Origin: AC-32 sp963704005
GTDB taxonomy: Bacteria > Actinomycetota > Thermoleophilia > Gaiellales > Gaiellaceae
Length of the DNA: 64,000 nt
NCBI GenBank assembly: GCA_963704005.1
Contig: CAVPGJ010000001.1
Coordinates: forward strand, 186,001 to 250,000
Direction: 5' to 3'
The notes under the pieces are model-generated. The model did no database searches and was not told the origin of the DNA. It saw only the letters and a program-made list of their open reading frames with translations. Of this stretch, positions 52,158-59,926 are shown one piece after another (within the stretch, counting starts at the first letter, position 1; each line of letters begins with the position of its first letter). The position numbers and the translations under genes were made by a program.

Positions 52158-53288
52158 CTAGCCCGGCCGAAACGTCGGGGCCAGCCGGGACTCCGTCTCG
52201 TTGAGCAGCGCGTCGACCCGCCGCTGGAGCTCGTTGAGACGCGCGCTGAGAGCGGTTCGCTCGGCCTCCGCGTCCGCGGCGAGCGATTGCACGTGCGAGC
52301 GGAGCTGGGCCTCCGTGTCGACGACCCGTCGCTGCAGCTCGGCGGCCAGCTCGTCCTGCTCGTGCTCGAGCGTCGAGCCGATCTGCGAGAGCTTTCGCTC
52401 GAGCCGCTGGCCGCCCGCGTCGGCGACGTGCGCCAGCCGCTCGGCGAGGACGGTCTGCGCCTCGCGGGCGAAGTACTCGACCGCCTTGTCGAGCTCGCGG
52501 CCGAGCCGCTGCGCCGCGCTCTCGCGCGCCCGCTTGATGTCTTCCGCGAACTGTCTCGAGAGCGCGTCGGAGAAGCTGCCCGAGGTCCGCTCGACGACCC
52601 GCTTCAGCTCTTCGACCTGGCGCCGCTCCGCGTCGGCGAAGCCGGCCTGGATCCGTTGGACGGCCTCCGACTCCTCGGTCGAGACTCGCTCGCGCAGGTC
52701 GCGCTCCCGCTCGCGCAGCCGCTCGGCGACCTCGTGTAGGGCGCGGCGCCGCTCGCTCTCGTGCCCTTCGAGCTGGGCGCGCGCTGTGTCGGCGATCTCG
52801 CGCCCGGCCTGCTCGAACTCGGCCACGAGCGCCGCGAGCCGCTCGCGCTGCTCCTCGCTCGCGGTGTCGAGTCGCTCGGTGTCGAGCGCCAGACGGCTTG
52901 TCGCCTCGGAGAGCAGCTGCTCCTGGCGCTCCCGCAGGCTCGCAAGCTGCGCGTCGAAGGCCTGCGCCGTCCGCTCGAGATCCGCCGTCCACTCGGCGAG
53001 CCGGTGGCCGATCCGCGCCTGCACCTTGGCCAGCGTCTCGCTCAGGTCGGCGCCGGCGCGCCGCTCCTGTTCCTGCACGGCCGCACGGCGCTCCTCGGCT
53101 ATCCGTCGCTCCTCCTCGACGAGCCGGGCGAGCGACTTGGCGCGGGCGAGCGCCAGGGTCCGCTCGAGCTCCGCGGCGTACGACTCCGCCTCGCTCGCGA
53201 CGAGCGTCCGCAGGCGCTCCTCGGCTTCCGCGAGCTGTGCCTCGAAGTCGCTAGAGCGGGTGAGTCGCCGCCTCAGTGATTCGAACAT
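52158..53288 (-). CDS. Long coiled-coil protein
   Basis: A 376-residue protein with heptad patterns almost end to end, rich in Glu, Arg, Ala and Gln (EAQLAEAEERLRTLVASEAE, EEERRIAEERRAAVQEQERR, LQRRVDALLNETESRL). No Walker motif, so it is not a full SMC ATPase; no membrane segment. It may be a structural or cell-shape protein. ATG at 53288 is chosen because TAGCCT lies seven bases upstream (complement of 53296-53301); the longer upstream frame runs into the family B repeat. Confidence 0.75.
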   Translation of the reverse strand: MFESLRRRLTRSSDFEAQLAEAEERLRTLVASEAESYAAELERTLALARAKSLARLVEEERRIAEERRAAVQEQERRAGADLSETLAKVQARIGHRLAEWTADLERTAQAFDAQLASLRERQEQLLSEATSRLALDTERLDTASEEQRERLAALVAEFEQAGREIADTARAQLEGHESERRRALHEVAERLRERERDLRERVSTEESEAVQRIQAGFADAERRQVEELKRVVERTSGSFSDALSRQFAEDIKRARESAAQRLGRELDKAVEYFAREAQTVLAERLAHVADAGGQRLERKLSQIGSTLEHEQDELAAELQRRVVDTEAQLRSHVQSLAADAEAERTALSARLNELQRRVDALLNETESRLAPTFRPG

Positions 53289-53343
53289 GAGGCCTAGGCT
53301 AACCGGTAGGCAGGCCGGGTGTCTCGGTGCCGAGGAAGGTGCG

Positions 53344-53406
53344 TCAAACGGCCGCACCGGCAAAGCCGGCACGGCCTCCTTGGTCGGCGCCGCCTAGTCG
53401 GCGCTT
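53344..53406 (+). repeat. Family B hairpin repeat, copy 3
   Basis: AACGGCCGCACCGGC, loop AAA, GCCGGCACGGCC, then GCGCCG, CCTAGT, CGGCGC. It fills the intergenic gap and ends within the stop codon of the UbiA-like gene. Stem changes relative to copy 1 are compensated. Confidence 0.75.
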
Positions 53407-54133
53407 AGGCTAACCGGAGGACGAGCAGCGCGCCCGCCAGCGCGACGTTCGCCGCCGCGAGGAGCTGCAGCGCGGTCTCCTGCGACGCGTACAGCAGCTC
53501 GGGCGTGACCGGCTCGCGGGTGCCGTCGCGGAGCTCCACCGTCCCGCCGACCGCCGCCACCCGCCGGCGCATGTGGCGCACCGGAGTCGAGAGCAGCCGC
53601 TGCACGTAGCTCGTCAGCGCTGCGTAGGCCGCCGCCAGGATCGCGACCCAGCCGATCGTCCCGGCGCAGGCAAAATACCCCGTGAGCAGGGGGAACGCGC
53701 CCCAGGCAAGCGCGAAGCCGGGGTTGTTGTGGATCGCGCCGCCGAAGAGCTCGAGGTTGTAGACGGGCACGAGCAGGGCGCCGATCGCGACGAAGACGAG
53801 CAGCCAGAGGTTGAACGAGATCGCCCCGGCGATGCCGATCCCGACCGCGGCGGCGAGCGAGACCACGGTGAGGAAGACGAGCGTGGGGCGGGGGATGCGC
53901 GTGGCGAGCGGGCGGCCCTGGAGCTCGTCCAGCGCGTGCGCGCCGATGCCCATCGCGAGGAAGAACGCGACCGCCGCGGCCGCAAGCCGGCCCGGGTAGA
54001 AGTGCGGCGCCAGCGCGGCGCCGATCGCGATGTAGCTCAGGTGCCAGGCCGTGTAGGGCGGGTGCAGCAGCGTCACGTAGTCGCGCCAGCCACCCGGCGC
54101 GAGCGCGTAGAACGCCGGCCTGGCCTCTGTCAT
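53405..54133 (-). CDS. Multi-pass membrane protein, possibly UbiA-like prenyltransferase
   Basis: A 242-residue protein with six to seven hydrophobic segments: WRDYVTLLHPPYTAWHLSY, FFLAMGIGAHALDELQGRPL, IGALLVPVYNLELFGG and others. The layout and the N-terminal region recall UbiA-type prenyltransferases, but the classic NDxxDxxxD motif is replaced by GAHALDE, so the call is tentative. It overlaps the UbiE-like methyltransferase as ATGA, a pairing that would suit quinone or lipid synthesis. Confidence 0.55.
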   Translation of the reverse strand: MTEARPAFYALAPGGWRDYVTLLHPPYTAWHLSYIAIGAALAPHFYPGRLAAAAVAFFLAMGIGAHALDELQGRPLATRIPRPTLVFLTVVSLAAAVGIGIAGAISFNLWLLVFVAIGALLVPVYNLELFGGAIHNNPGFALAWGAFPLLTGYFACAGTIGWVAILAAAYAALTSYVQRLLSTPVRHMRRRVAAVGGTVELRDGTREPVTPELLYASQETALQLLAAANVALAGALLVLRLA

Positions 54134-54846
54134 CCGCCGCGTCGTGCCCAGACGACGAGGCAGCCGCCGAGGCTGAGCCGCCGCGCGTGCGGGTCCTCGA
54201 AGCCCGCCTCGCGCCAGGCCTGCAGCAGGCTCGTGAGCGGCCAGCGCCTGTCGAACTCACGGATGCTGCCACCGAGGAAGCGCCCGACCTCGTGCCAGCC
54301 CGGCGAGATCGCGCTTCCGAGCAACGGCAGGCCGAGGTCGACGTAGAGCTTCCATGCCGCGCGCGCGACCGGGGCGGGCGGGACGCCGAAGTCGAGCAGG
54401 GCGGCGGTCGCGCCCGGCCGCAGCACCCGCGCCAGCTCGCGCAGGCCGGCGGGAAGGTCGTCGAGGTAGCGGAGCAGGTAGGCGGCGGTGAGCCCGTCGA
54501 AGGACGCGTCCTCGAACGGAAGCTGGTTCGCGCTCGCCTCGACCAGCCGAACCCGCTTCGTCTCGGCCGCGAGCAGGAGCCGCCGCCTTGCCTCGTCGAG
54601 CATCTCCGCGCTCTGGTCGACGCCGACGACGGAGCAACCCTTCTGGCGGACGAGCTCGAGCGCGACCGCCGCAGTGCCGGTGGCGACGTCGAGCACGACG
54701 TCCTCGGGGCCGACGGGCAGTCGCGAGACGAGGAATCGGCGCCAGCGAGGGTCCTGGCCGAAGGAGAGCAGCCGCGCGTAGCGGTCGTAGGTCGGCCCGA
54801 GCGGTGCGAACAGCTCGCGCGCGCGCCCGGAGAGCGTCTCGACCAC
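54130..54846 (-). CDS. UbiE/MenG-like methyltransferase
   Basis: A 238-residue class I SAM methyltransferase: FAPLGPTYDRYARLLSFGQD, motif I VVLDVATGTAAVALEL, VGVDQSAEMLDEARRR, FEDASFDGLTAAYLLRYLDD and LRPGATAALLDFG. This matches the UbiE/COQ5 family of quinone C-methylases. GTG at 54846 is supported by TAGACT seven bases upstream. The -10 box overlaps that of the divergent neighbour. Confidence 0.8.
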   Translation of the reverse strand: MVETLSGRARELFAPLGPTYDRYARLLSFGQDPRWRRFLVSRLPVGPEDVVLDVATGTAAVALELVRQKGCSVVGVDQSAEMLDEARRRLLLAAETKRVRLVEASANQLPFEDASFDGLTAAYLLRYLDDLPAGLRELARVLRPGATAALLDFGVPPAPVARAAWKLYVDLGLPLLGSAISPGWHEVGRFLGGSIREFDRRWPLTSLLQAWREAGFEDPHARRLSLGGCLVVWARRGG

Positions 54847-54853
54847 GGGCGTG

Positions 54854-54863
54854 AGTCTAAGCT
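54854..54863. promoter_or_regulatory. Overlapping divergent -10 boxes of two leaderless genes
   Basis: TAGACT on the minus strand (54854-54859) and TAAGCT on the plus strand (54858-54863) overlap. They lie 7 and 6 bases from GTG starts at 54846 and 54870, so only one polymerase could occupy the site at a time. Confidence 0.5.
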
Positions 54864-54869
54864 CACTTC

Positions 54870-55283
54870 GTGGAGGGGGAGCTGAGGCGGATCGCGGAGG
54901 CCGCGGTTGCGTACACAGGCGACGGCGAGGAGCTGGCGGGGATCGTCCCGGCCGAGCCTTCGGAGGGTGTTCGCGTCTACCTCTGCGCCTACCGCCACGG
55001 CGAGGAGACGAGCTGGCTCGTGCTCGACGCCGACGGCGCGCCCGTCGGGGACCGCTCGCTCGTGCGGGACGCGGTCTCCATCGCCGCGCTCTGGGAGCTC
55101 GCGAACGAGCTCCGCGGCGACGAGACGGACGGGACGCAGGCGGCGAGCCCGGCCCTCCTCGACGAGGCAGGCGCATCCGCCGAGGACCCCGCTGCCTTCG
55201 CGCAGGCGATCGCGCAGGCGGCCGGAACCGTCGACGAGCTCGTCCGCGACGTCGAGCGCGGCTACAAGCGTCCGCTGAGCTGA
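54870..55283 (+). CDS. Acidic protein of unknown function
   Basis: A 137-residue, strongly acidic protein from GTG at 54870: ELRRIAEAAVAYTGDGEELA, VRVYLCAYRHGEETSWLVLD, GAPVGDRSLVRDAVSIAAL. It appears to be a compact alpha/beta domain followed by a helical tail. Family not recognised. TAAGCT six bases upstream supports the start. Confidence 0.65.
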   Translation: MEGELRRIAEAAVAYTGDGEELAGIVPAEPSEGVRVYLCAYRHGEETSWLVLDADGAPVGDRSLVRDAVSIAALWELANELRGDETDGTQAASPALLDEAGASAEDPAAFAQAIAQAAGTVDELVRDVERGYKRPLS

Positions 55284-55346
55284 AATCGCCGTGAGGCGTC
55301 CAACCTGGTGCCTCCCAGCAGGTGCGTCAGACGCTAACCTGCGGAG

Positions 55347-55643
55347 ATGGAAGGAAGCGGCTTCGGATTCCCGCTCGGGGGCGACCCCGAGGACCTGATG
55401 CGGAGCCTGCGCGAGTTCGCCGAGCAGCAGGCCGAGTCGGTGCAGGAGGCGCAGCGCGAGCAGTTCGCGACGCTGACGCTGAACACCGCGGTCGAGCTGA
55501 CCGCCGCCGCGTTGCAGCAGGTGGCCGCCCCCGGCAGCGCCGACGAGCAGGCGGTCGCTCTCCGCGACGCCATGCGCGTGCTCTTCCCAGAAGCGGTGGC
55601 GCTGGTCTCAGCAGCGCGGCAGGGCTTCATGCGCGAAGGCTGA
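55347..55643 (+). CDS. Small helical protein of unknown function
   Basis: A 98-residue protein: FGFPLGGDPEDLMRSLREFA, then two helices rich in Glu/Gln/Ala (EQQAESVQEAQREQFATLTL, PEAVALVSAARQGF). TAACCT lies six bases before the ATG, supporting a leaderless start. Its 3' end overlaps the convergent short gene. Function unknown. Confidence 0.6.
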   Translation: MEGSGFGFPLGGDPEDLMRSLREFAEQQAESVQEAQREQFATLTLNTAVELTAAALQQVAAPGSADEQAVALRDAMRVLFPEAVALVSAARQGFMREG

Positions 55644-55796
55644 CCCTCCGGCCGGCCGCGCCAGCCGCTCGCCCGCGCGGATCAGAAGCACACCGAGCGC
55701 CCGGCGGGCAGGGCGGGGGGACTTCGCGGGCCAGTCGAGCCTGAGCCGGTCGGCCTGCTCCCTGCTCAGCTGTGTGCGGATCTCGTGGTCGAACAT
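55608..55796 (-). CDS. Short basic protein, uncertain
   Basis: ATG at 55796 follows GAGAGGAGGG, a strong ribosome binding site, and opens 62 codons (FDHEIRTQLSREQADRLRLD, then a basic region and ARRALGVLLIRAGERL). No family recognised. It is divergent from the MarR-type gene across two palindromic sites, which could control both. Confidence 0.45.
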   Translation of the reverse strand: MFDHEIRTQLSREQADRLRLDWPAKSPRPARRALGVLLIRAGERLARPAGGSAFAHEALPRC

Positions 55797-55821
55797 CCGA
55801 CCCTCCTCTCGAGCTAGAGTA

Positions 55822-55865
55822 TCTTGATGTCGAAGCTTATAGATGGAGACTCTTGACGTCAAGAG
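55822..55865. promoter_or_regulatory. Two palindromic sites upstream of the MarR-type gene
   Basis: A perfect palindrome CTCTTGACGTCAAGAG (55850-55865) and a related imperfect one, TCTTGATGTCGAAG (55822-55835), lie in the divergent promoter region. They fit MarR-family operators (autoregulation). Confidence 0.6.
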
Positions 55866-55887
55866 GTTTTTGACCAAGAATCACGAC

Positions 55888-56404
55888 ATGGCAAAGACCG
55901 AAGAACGAGACCACGTCGACCGCTTCCTGGAGGAGAACGAGCTTCCCGGGGATCGACCTCGAGGTCGAAGGGATCGTCGATCGCATCAACGGCCTCCGGC
56001 GCCGGTTCAACCGCATGCTGGACGAGACGCTCGTCGACTTCGGCCTCAGCGAAGGCGAGTGGAAGGCGCTGAATCAGCTGAGCCTGGCAGGGCCACCGCA
56101 CCGGCGCTCGGCTGGGCAGCTCGCCAAGTGGGCCGAGCTCTCGAGCGGTGCCATGACCAACAGGATCGACCAGCTCGAGCGGGCTGGGCTCGTGCGACGG
56201 CTGCCGGACCCGGAGGACCGCCGCGGCGTGCTCGTCGAGCTGACCGACGCGGGCCACAAGACGTGGAAGGACTCCGTCGCCACCCAGGCCGCCAAGGAGT
56301 CGCTGATCGCCGCTGCGCTGACCAAGGACGAGAAGCAGGAGCTGAACGCGCTGCTGCGTCGGCTGATGCGCGAGTTCGAGCGGCGCGAGCAAGACCGCTC
56401 GTAG
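55888..56404 (+). CDS. MarR-family transcriptional regulator, frameshifted
   Basis: The N-terminal piece AKTEERDHVDRFLEENELPG and the main part (NRMLDETLVDFGLSEGEWKA, winged helix ELSSGAMTNRIDQLERAGLV, the wing RLPDPEDRRGVLVELTDAG) are in different frames. One extra G in the run CCCGGGG near 55947-55950 accounts for it; without it IDLEVEGIVDRINGLRRRFN joins them. Probably one intact MarR gene in the organism. Ligand unknown. Confidence 0.8.
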
Positions 56405-56415
56405 AATCGGCGCCC

Positions 56416-57342
56416 GTGGCCCTGCTCGATCGCGCCCTCGTCCGGCTGCTCCCGGCCGTTCCGAAGCCCGTGGTGCGCCGGGTCTCGTCGCGCTACATCG
56501 CGGGCGAGGAGCTCTCCGATGCGGTTCGGGTCGTAAGGCAGGTGAACGGCGAGGGGAAGCTGGCCACCATCGACGTCCTCGGCGAGGAGATCGCGAACGC
56601 GGACGAGGCGCGTGCGATCGCCGACGCCTACCGGGAGTCGCTCGACGCCTTCGAGCAGGAGCGGCTGGACTCCAACGTCAGCGTCAAGCTGACCGCGCTC
56701 GGGCTCAAGCTCGGCTACGACCTCTGCCGCGAGAACCTCGAGGCGGTCGTCGCCCACGCGGCCGAGCAGGGCAACTTCGTCCGGATCGACATGGAGGACT
56801 CGTCCACGACCGACGAGGCGCTCCGCCTCTACCGCGAGCTGCGCGCGGCGGGCCACGAGAACGTCGGGATCGTGCTGCAGGCGCGGCTGAAGCGGACGCT
56901 GGCCGACGTCGCCGCGCTGGCGGAGCTGCGGCCGAACGTGCGGCTCTGCAAGGGCATCTACCTCGAGCCGGCCGAGATCGCGTTCCGCGAGTTCGAGGCG
57001 ATCCGCATCAGCTTCGTCCAGGCGCTGCACGCGCTCTGGGACGCGGGTTGCTATGTCGGCGTGGCGACGCACGACGAGTGGCTGCTGGAGGAGGCGAAGC
57101 GAGGGGTGGAGGCGCGCAGGCTCGGTCGCGAGGAGTACGAGCTCCAGATGCTGCTCGGCGTGCAGCCGGCGCTCGGCGACGAGCTCGTCCGCGAGGGGCG
57201 CCGGCTGCGGATCTATACGCCGTTCGGGCGGCACTGGTACGCCTACTCGCTGCGGCGGCTGCAGGAGAACCCGAAGATCGCGGCCTACATCGCGGCCGAC
57301 ACGCTCAACCGGCTGCTCCCGGGCCGCAACGGCGCCGGCTAG
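56416..57342 (+). CDS. Proline dehydrogenase
   Basis: A 308-residue ProDH of the monofunctional type: SNVSVKLTALGLKLGYDLCR, FVRIDMEDSSTTDEAL, GIVLQARLKRTLADV, VRLCKGIYLEPAEIAF, VGVATHDEW and IYTPFGRHWYAYSLRRLQEN. FAD-dependent oxidation of proline to pyrroline-5-carboxylate at the membrane. GTG at 56416 is 8 bases after TAGAAT. No pyrroline-5-carboxylate dehydrogenase gene is adjacent. Confidence 0.92.
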   Translation: MALLDRALVRLLPAVPKPVVRRVSSRYIAGEELSDAVRVVRQVNGEGKLATIDVLGEEIANADEARAIADAYRESLDAFEQERLDSNVSVKLTALGLKLGYDLCRENLEAVVAHAAEQGNFVRIDMEDSSTTDEALRLYRELRAAGHENVGIVLQARLKRTLADVAALAELRPNVRLCKGIYLEPAEIAFREFEAIRISFVQALHALWDAGCYVGVATHDEWLLEEAKRGVEARRLGREEYELQMLLGVQPALGDELVREGRRLRIYTPFGRHWYAYSLRRLQENPKIAAYIAADTLNRLLPGRNGAG

Positions 57343-57350
57343 CGCTTATG

Positions 57351-57977
57351 TCACGGCTTGCGGGCGATCACGACCAGGTCGCCGGGGACGCGCAGCTCGC
57401 GCCGGCCCCAGCGGTTCGGGTCGGGTAGCTCCTCGAGCCGCTCGACCGCGAGCCCGGCTTCGGCAAGCGCCTCGACGAGCACTCCGACCGGCCAGGCGTC
57501 GAAGTAGCTGTCGTGCCAGTGGAGCATCTGGTCGAGGCAGGCCGCAACCGGGTGCTCGTCGTAAGCGATGAGCACGCCGCCGGGCCGCAGCGCCGCGGAC
57601 ACGCCTCCCGCCCAGCCCGCGAAGTCGGAGACGAGAGCCAGCGTCCCCCAGGACGAGTAGACGACGTCGAAGCGCCCGCGCCGCAGCTCGACCGGGAGCG
57701 CCTGGACGTCCGCCGTGACGAGCGCCGCGTCCGGGAGCCGCTTCCGCGCGGCGCGCACCGTCTCCTCCGAGGCGTCGACCCCTGTGACGAGCGCGCCGAG
57801 CCCGATCAGCGCAGCCGTCTCGCGGCCGGCGCCGCAGGAGAGGTGCAGCACGTGGCGGCCGTCGAGGTCCGGCAGCCGCTCGCGGACCGGCTTCGGCAGG
57901 CCCCGCTGCCCGCCGCGGCGGCGGAGGCTGCGGTGCGCGTCCTCCCAGGCGCGGAGGTTGCCCTCGGTCGGCTCCAT
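57351..57977 (-). CDS. SAM-dependent methyltransferase
   Basis: A 208-residue class I methyltransferase: VLHLSCGAGRETAALIGLGA, VTGVDASEETVRAARKRLPD, RGRFDVVYSSWGTLALVSDF and LRPGGVLIAYDEHPVAACLD. Substrate unknown. It overlaps by one base the end of the FabL-like gene and is probably the last gene of that operon. Confidence 0.85.
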   Translation of the reverse strand: MEPTEGNLRAWEDAHRSLRRRGGQRGLPKPVRERLPDLDGRHVLHLSCGAGRETAALIGLGALVTGVDASEETVRAARKRLPDAALVTADVQALPVELRRGRFDVVYSSWGTLALVSDFAGWAGGVSAALRPGGVLIAYDEHPVAACLDQMLHWHDSYFDAWPVGVLVEALAEAGLAVERLEELPDPNRWGRRELRVPGDLVVIARKP

Positions 57978-58714
57978 CAGGCGAGCAGCGAAAAGCCGCC
58001 GTCGACGACGAGGGTCTGGCCGCGGACCATCTTGGCCTCATCCGAGCAGAGGAAGCAGACCGCGTCGGCGACGTCGCGCGGCTCGACCAGCCGGCCGGCC
58101 GGGGTGCGCTTCAGGCCGGAGGCGATCATCTCCTCGCGGTTCGGGAAGTACTCGAGCGCGCCCGTCTCGACGACCCCGGCCGAGACGGCGTTGACCCGGA
58201 TCCCGCGCGGGGCGAGCTCGACGGCGAGGTAGCGGACGACCGCCTCGAGCGCCGCCTTCGAGACGCCGACCAGCACGTAGTTCTCGAGCACACGCGTCGA
58301 GCCGAGGCTCGAGATACCGACGAACGACGAGCCTTCGCGCATGCCCGGCGCGAGCGCCCGCGCGAGCGACAGCAGCGCCCGCGCGTTCGCCGAGAGCGTC
58401 CAGTCCCAGTGCTTGTCCTGCACCTGCAGCGCCGGCTCGATCACGCCGGTCGCCGCGTTATGGACGACGACGTCGAACGGGCCGAGCCCGGCGGCCTCCT
58501 CGACCACGCGCTCGGAGGCGACGTTGCCCCGCAGCAGCAGCGGCTCGGCACCGGCCGCGCGCAGCTCCTCGGCCGCCTCCTCGGCCGCGCGGTCGTTGCG
58601 CAGGTAGCCGATCGCGACGCGCTTCGCTCCCAGCTCCGCGAACCGGAGCGCGATCGCCTTCCCGATCCCCCGCGTGCCTCCGGTCACGAGGACCGAGGCG
58701 CCTTCGTAGCTCAT
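57977..58714 (-). CDS. fabL: FabL-like NADPH-dependent enoyl-ACP reductase (SDR)
   Basis: A 245-residue short-chain reductase: VLVTGGTRGIGKAIALRFAE cofactor loop, HNAATGVIEPALQVQDKHWD, then SSLGSTRVLENYVLVGVSKA with the catalytic Tyr and Lys, RYLAVELAPRGIRVNAVSAG, EYFPNREEMIASGLKRTPAG and GQTLVVDGGFSLL. The long match through ENYxxVGVSKAALE and FPNREE is characteristic of Bacillus-type FabL, an enoyl-ACP reductase. It starts in an ATGA overlap with the small upstream gene. Confidence 0.85.
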   Translation of the reverse strand: MSYEGASVLVTGGTRGIGKAIALRFAELGAKRVAIGYLRNDRAAEEAAEELRAAGAEPLLLRGNVASERVVEEAAGLGPFDVVVHNAATGVIEPALQVQDKHWDWTLSANARALLSLARALAPGMREGSSFVGISSLGSTRVLENYVLVGVSKAALEAVVRYLAVELAPRGIRVNAVSAGVVETGALEYFPNREEMIASGLKRTPAGRLVEPRDVADAVCFLCSDEAKMVRGQTLVVDGGFSLLA

Positions 58715-58986
58715 CTCCGTGGAAGCGGCTCGTCCGCGGGCGCGGCGCTCGGGATCTCCTCCCAGCCGGGCACGTCGCGCCGCACGCGCGGGCCCTCGTC
58801 GGCCTTGGAGGAGGCGTGGCCGAGGCGATCGAGGAGCTCCATCTGCTCCTCGCCGTAGCGCCGCACCTCGTGGCCCTCGGGCAGGCCCTGGACGAGCTCA
58901 CGTACGCGCGCGCGAAGCTGGTACGCGAAGTGCGGGGTCGCAGGCCCGACGAGCCTGTCGACGTCGTCCCTTGTCGGCTCGCGCAT
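58711..58986 (-). CDS. Small protein of unknown function, first gene of the fabL operon
   Basis: A 91-residue protein from ATG at 58986: REPTRDDVDRLVGPATPHFA, VRELVQGLPEGHEVRRYGEE, QMELLDRLGHASSKADEG. Soluble, mostly helical, Pro-rich tail. TAGGCT seven bases upstream supports this start over longer frames. Coupled to fabL by ATGA. Family not recognised. Confidence 0.65.
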   Translation of the reverse strand: MREPTRDDVDRLVGPATPHFAYQLRARVRELVQGLPEGHEVRRYGEEQMELLDRLGHASSKADEGPRVRRDVPGWEEIPSAAPADEPLPRR

Positions 58987-59017
58987 GGCCGAAAGCCTAA
59001 TGGGTAGCGTCCGAGAG

Positions 59018-59926
59018 ATGAGACGACCGGAGCTTGCCGACCTGATGTTGTTCTCGACGGTCACGCTCTGGGCTCTCAACTTCACGGTCACGAAGTACGT
59101 GATCTCGCACGGGTTCCAGCCGATCGCCTACGGGAGCCTGCGCTTCGGAGCCGCCGCGCTCGTATTCTGCGCGCTCGCCTACGCGCGGGAGCGCTCGCTC
59201 GCGATCCAGCGGCGCGACCTCGTGATGCTCGCGGCCGCGGCCCTGATCGGGATCTTCCTGAACCAGCTCTCGTTCGTCTACGCGATCAAGCTGACGACGG
59301 CGACGACGGTCGCGTTGCTCTTCGGGACGCTGCCGGTGCTGACCGGGATCTTCGCCTTCCTGCTCGGGATCGAGCGGCTCGGGTCTCGCTTCTGGTTCGC
59401 GGCGGCGCTCGCGTTCGGCGGCGTCGCGCTCGTGGCGATCGGCTCCGCCGGCGGCGTCTCGGGCCAGCTCTGGGGCGACCTGCTCGGTCTCGCCGCGGCG
59501 GCGACCTGGGCCTGGTACACGGTCTCCGTCTCGCCCTTGCTGAAGCGCTACTCGACCGTGCGCCTCAGCGCGGTGGCGTTCACGATCGGGGCGGTGCCGC
59601 TGCTCGCCGCGGGCGCGCCGCAGCTCGCGTCCCAGGACTACAACCTCGGCGCAACGATCTGGCTGCTCTACGCCTTCGCGATCGTCGGCCCGCTCGTGGT
59701 CGCGAACCTGCTCTGGTTCGGCGGGATCAGCCGCGTCGGGCCGTCGCGCGCGTCGGTGTTCGCGAACCTGCAGCCCTTCCTGGCCGCGATCTTCTCGCTG
59801 CTGATCCTCTCGGAGCCGATCACCCGTCTCCAGGTCGCGGGCGGCCTGACGATCGGCTCGGCGATCCTGCTTTCCCGCCGGTCGCAGCCGCTGCGAACTG
59901 CGCCTGCGATCGAAGGTGGTGCGTAG
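59018..59926 (+). CDS. EamA/DMT-family transporter
   Basis: A 302-residue, ten-helix protein of the drug/metabolite transporter superfamily with two EamA repeats: LMLFSTVTLWALNFTVTKYV, RFGAAALVFCALAYARER, and in the second half LLGLAAAATWAWYTVSVSPL and SRVGPSRASVFANLQPFLAA. ATG at 59018 is supported by TAGCGT (59005-59010) seven bases upstream; an ATG at 58985 is possible but would add residues not seen in the family. Its stop abuts the next gene. Confidence 0.88.
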   Translation: MRRPELADLMLFSTVTLWALNFTVTKYVISHGFQPIAYGSLRFGAAALVFCALAYARERSLAIQRRDLVMLAAAALIGIFLNQLSFVYAIKLTTATTVALLFGTLPVLTGIFAFLLGIERLGSRFWFAAALAFGGVALVAIGSAGGVSGQLWGDLLGLAAAATWAWYTVSVSPLLKRYSTVRLSAVAFTIGAVPLLAAGAPQLASQDYNLGATIWLLYAFAIVGPLVVANLLWFGGISRVGPSRASVFANLQPFLAAIFSLLILSEPITRLQVAGGLTIGSAILLSRRSQPLRTAPAIEGGA

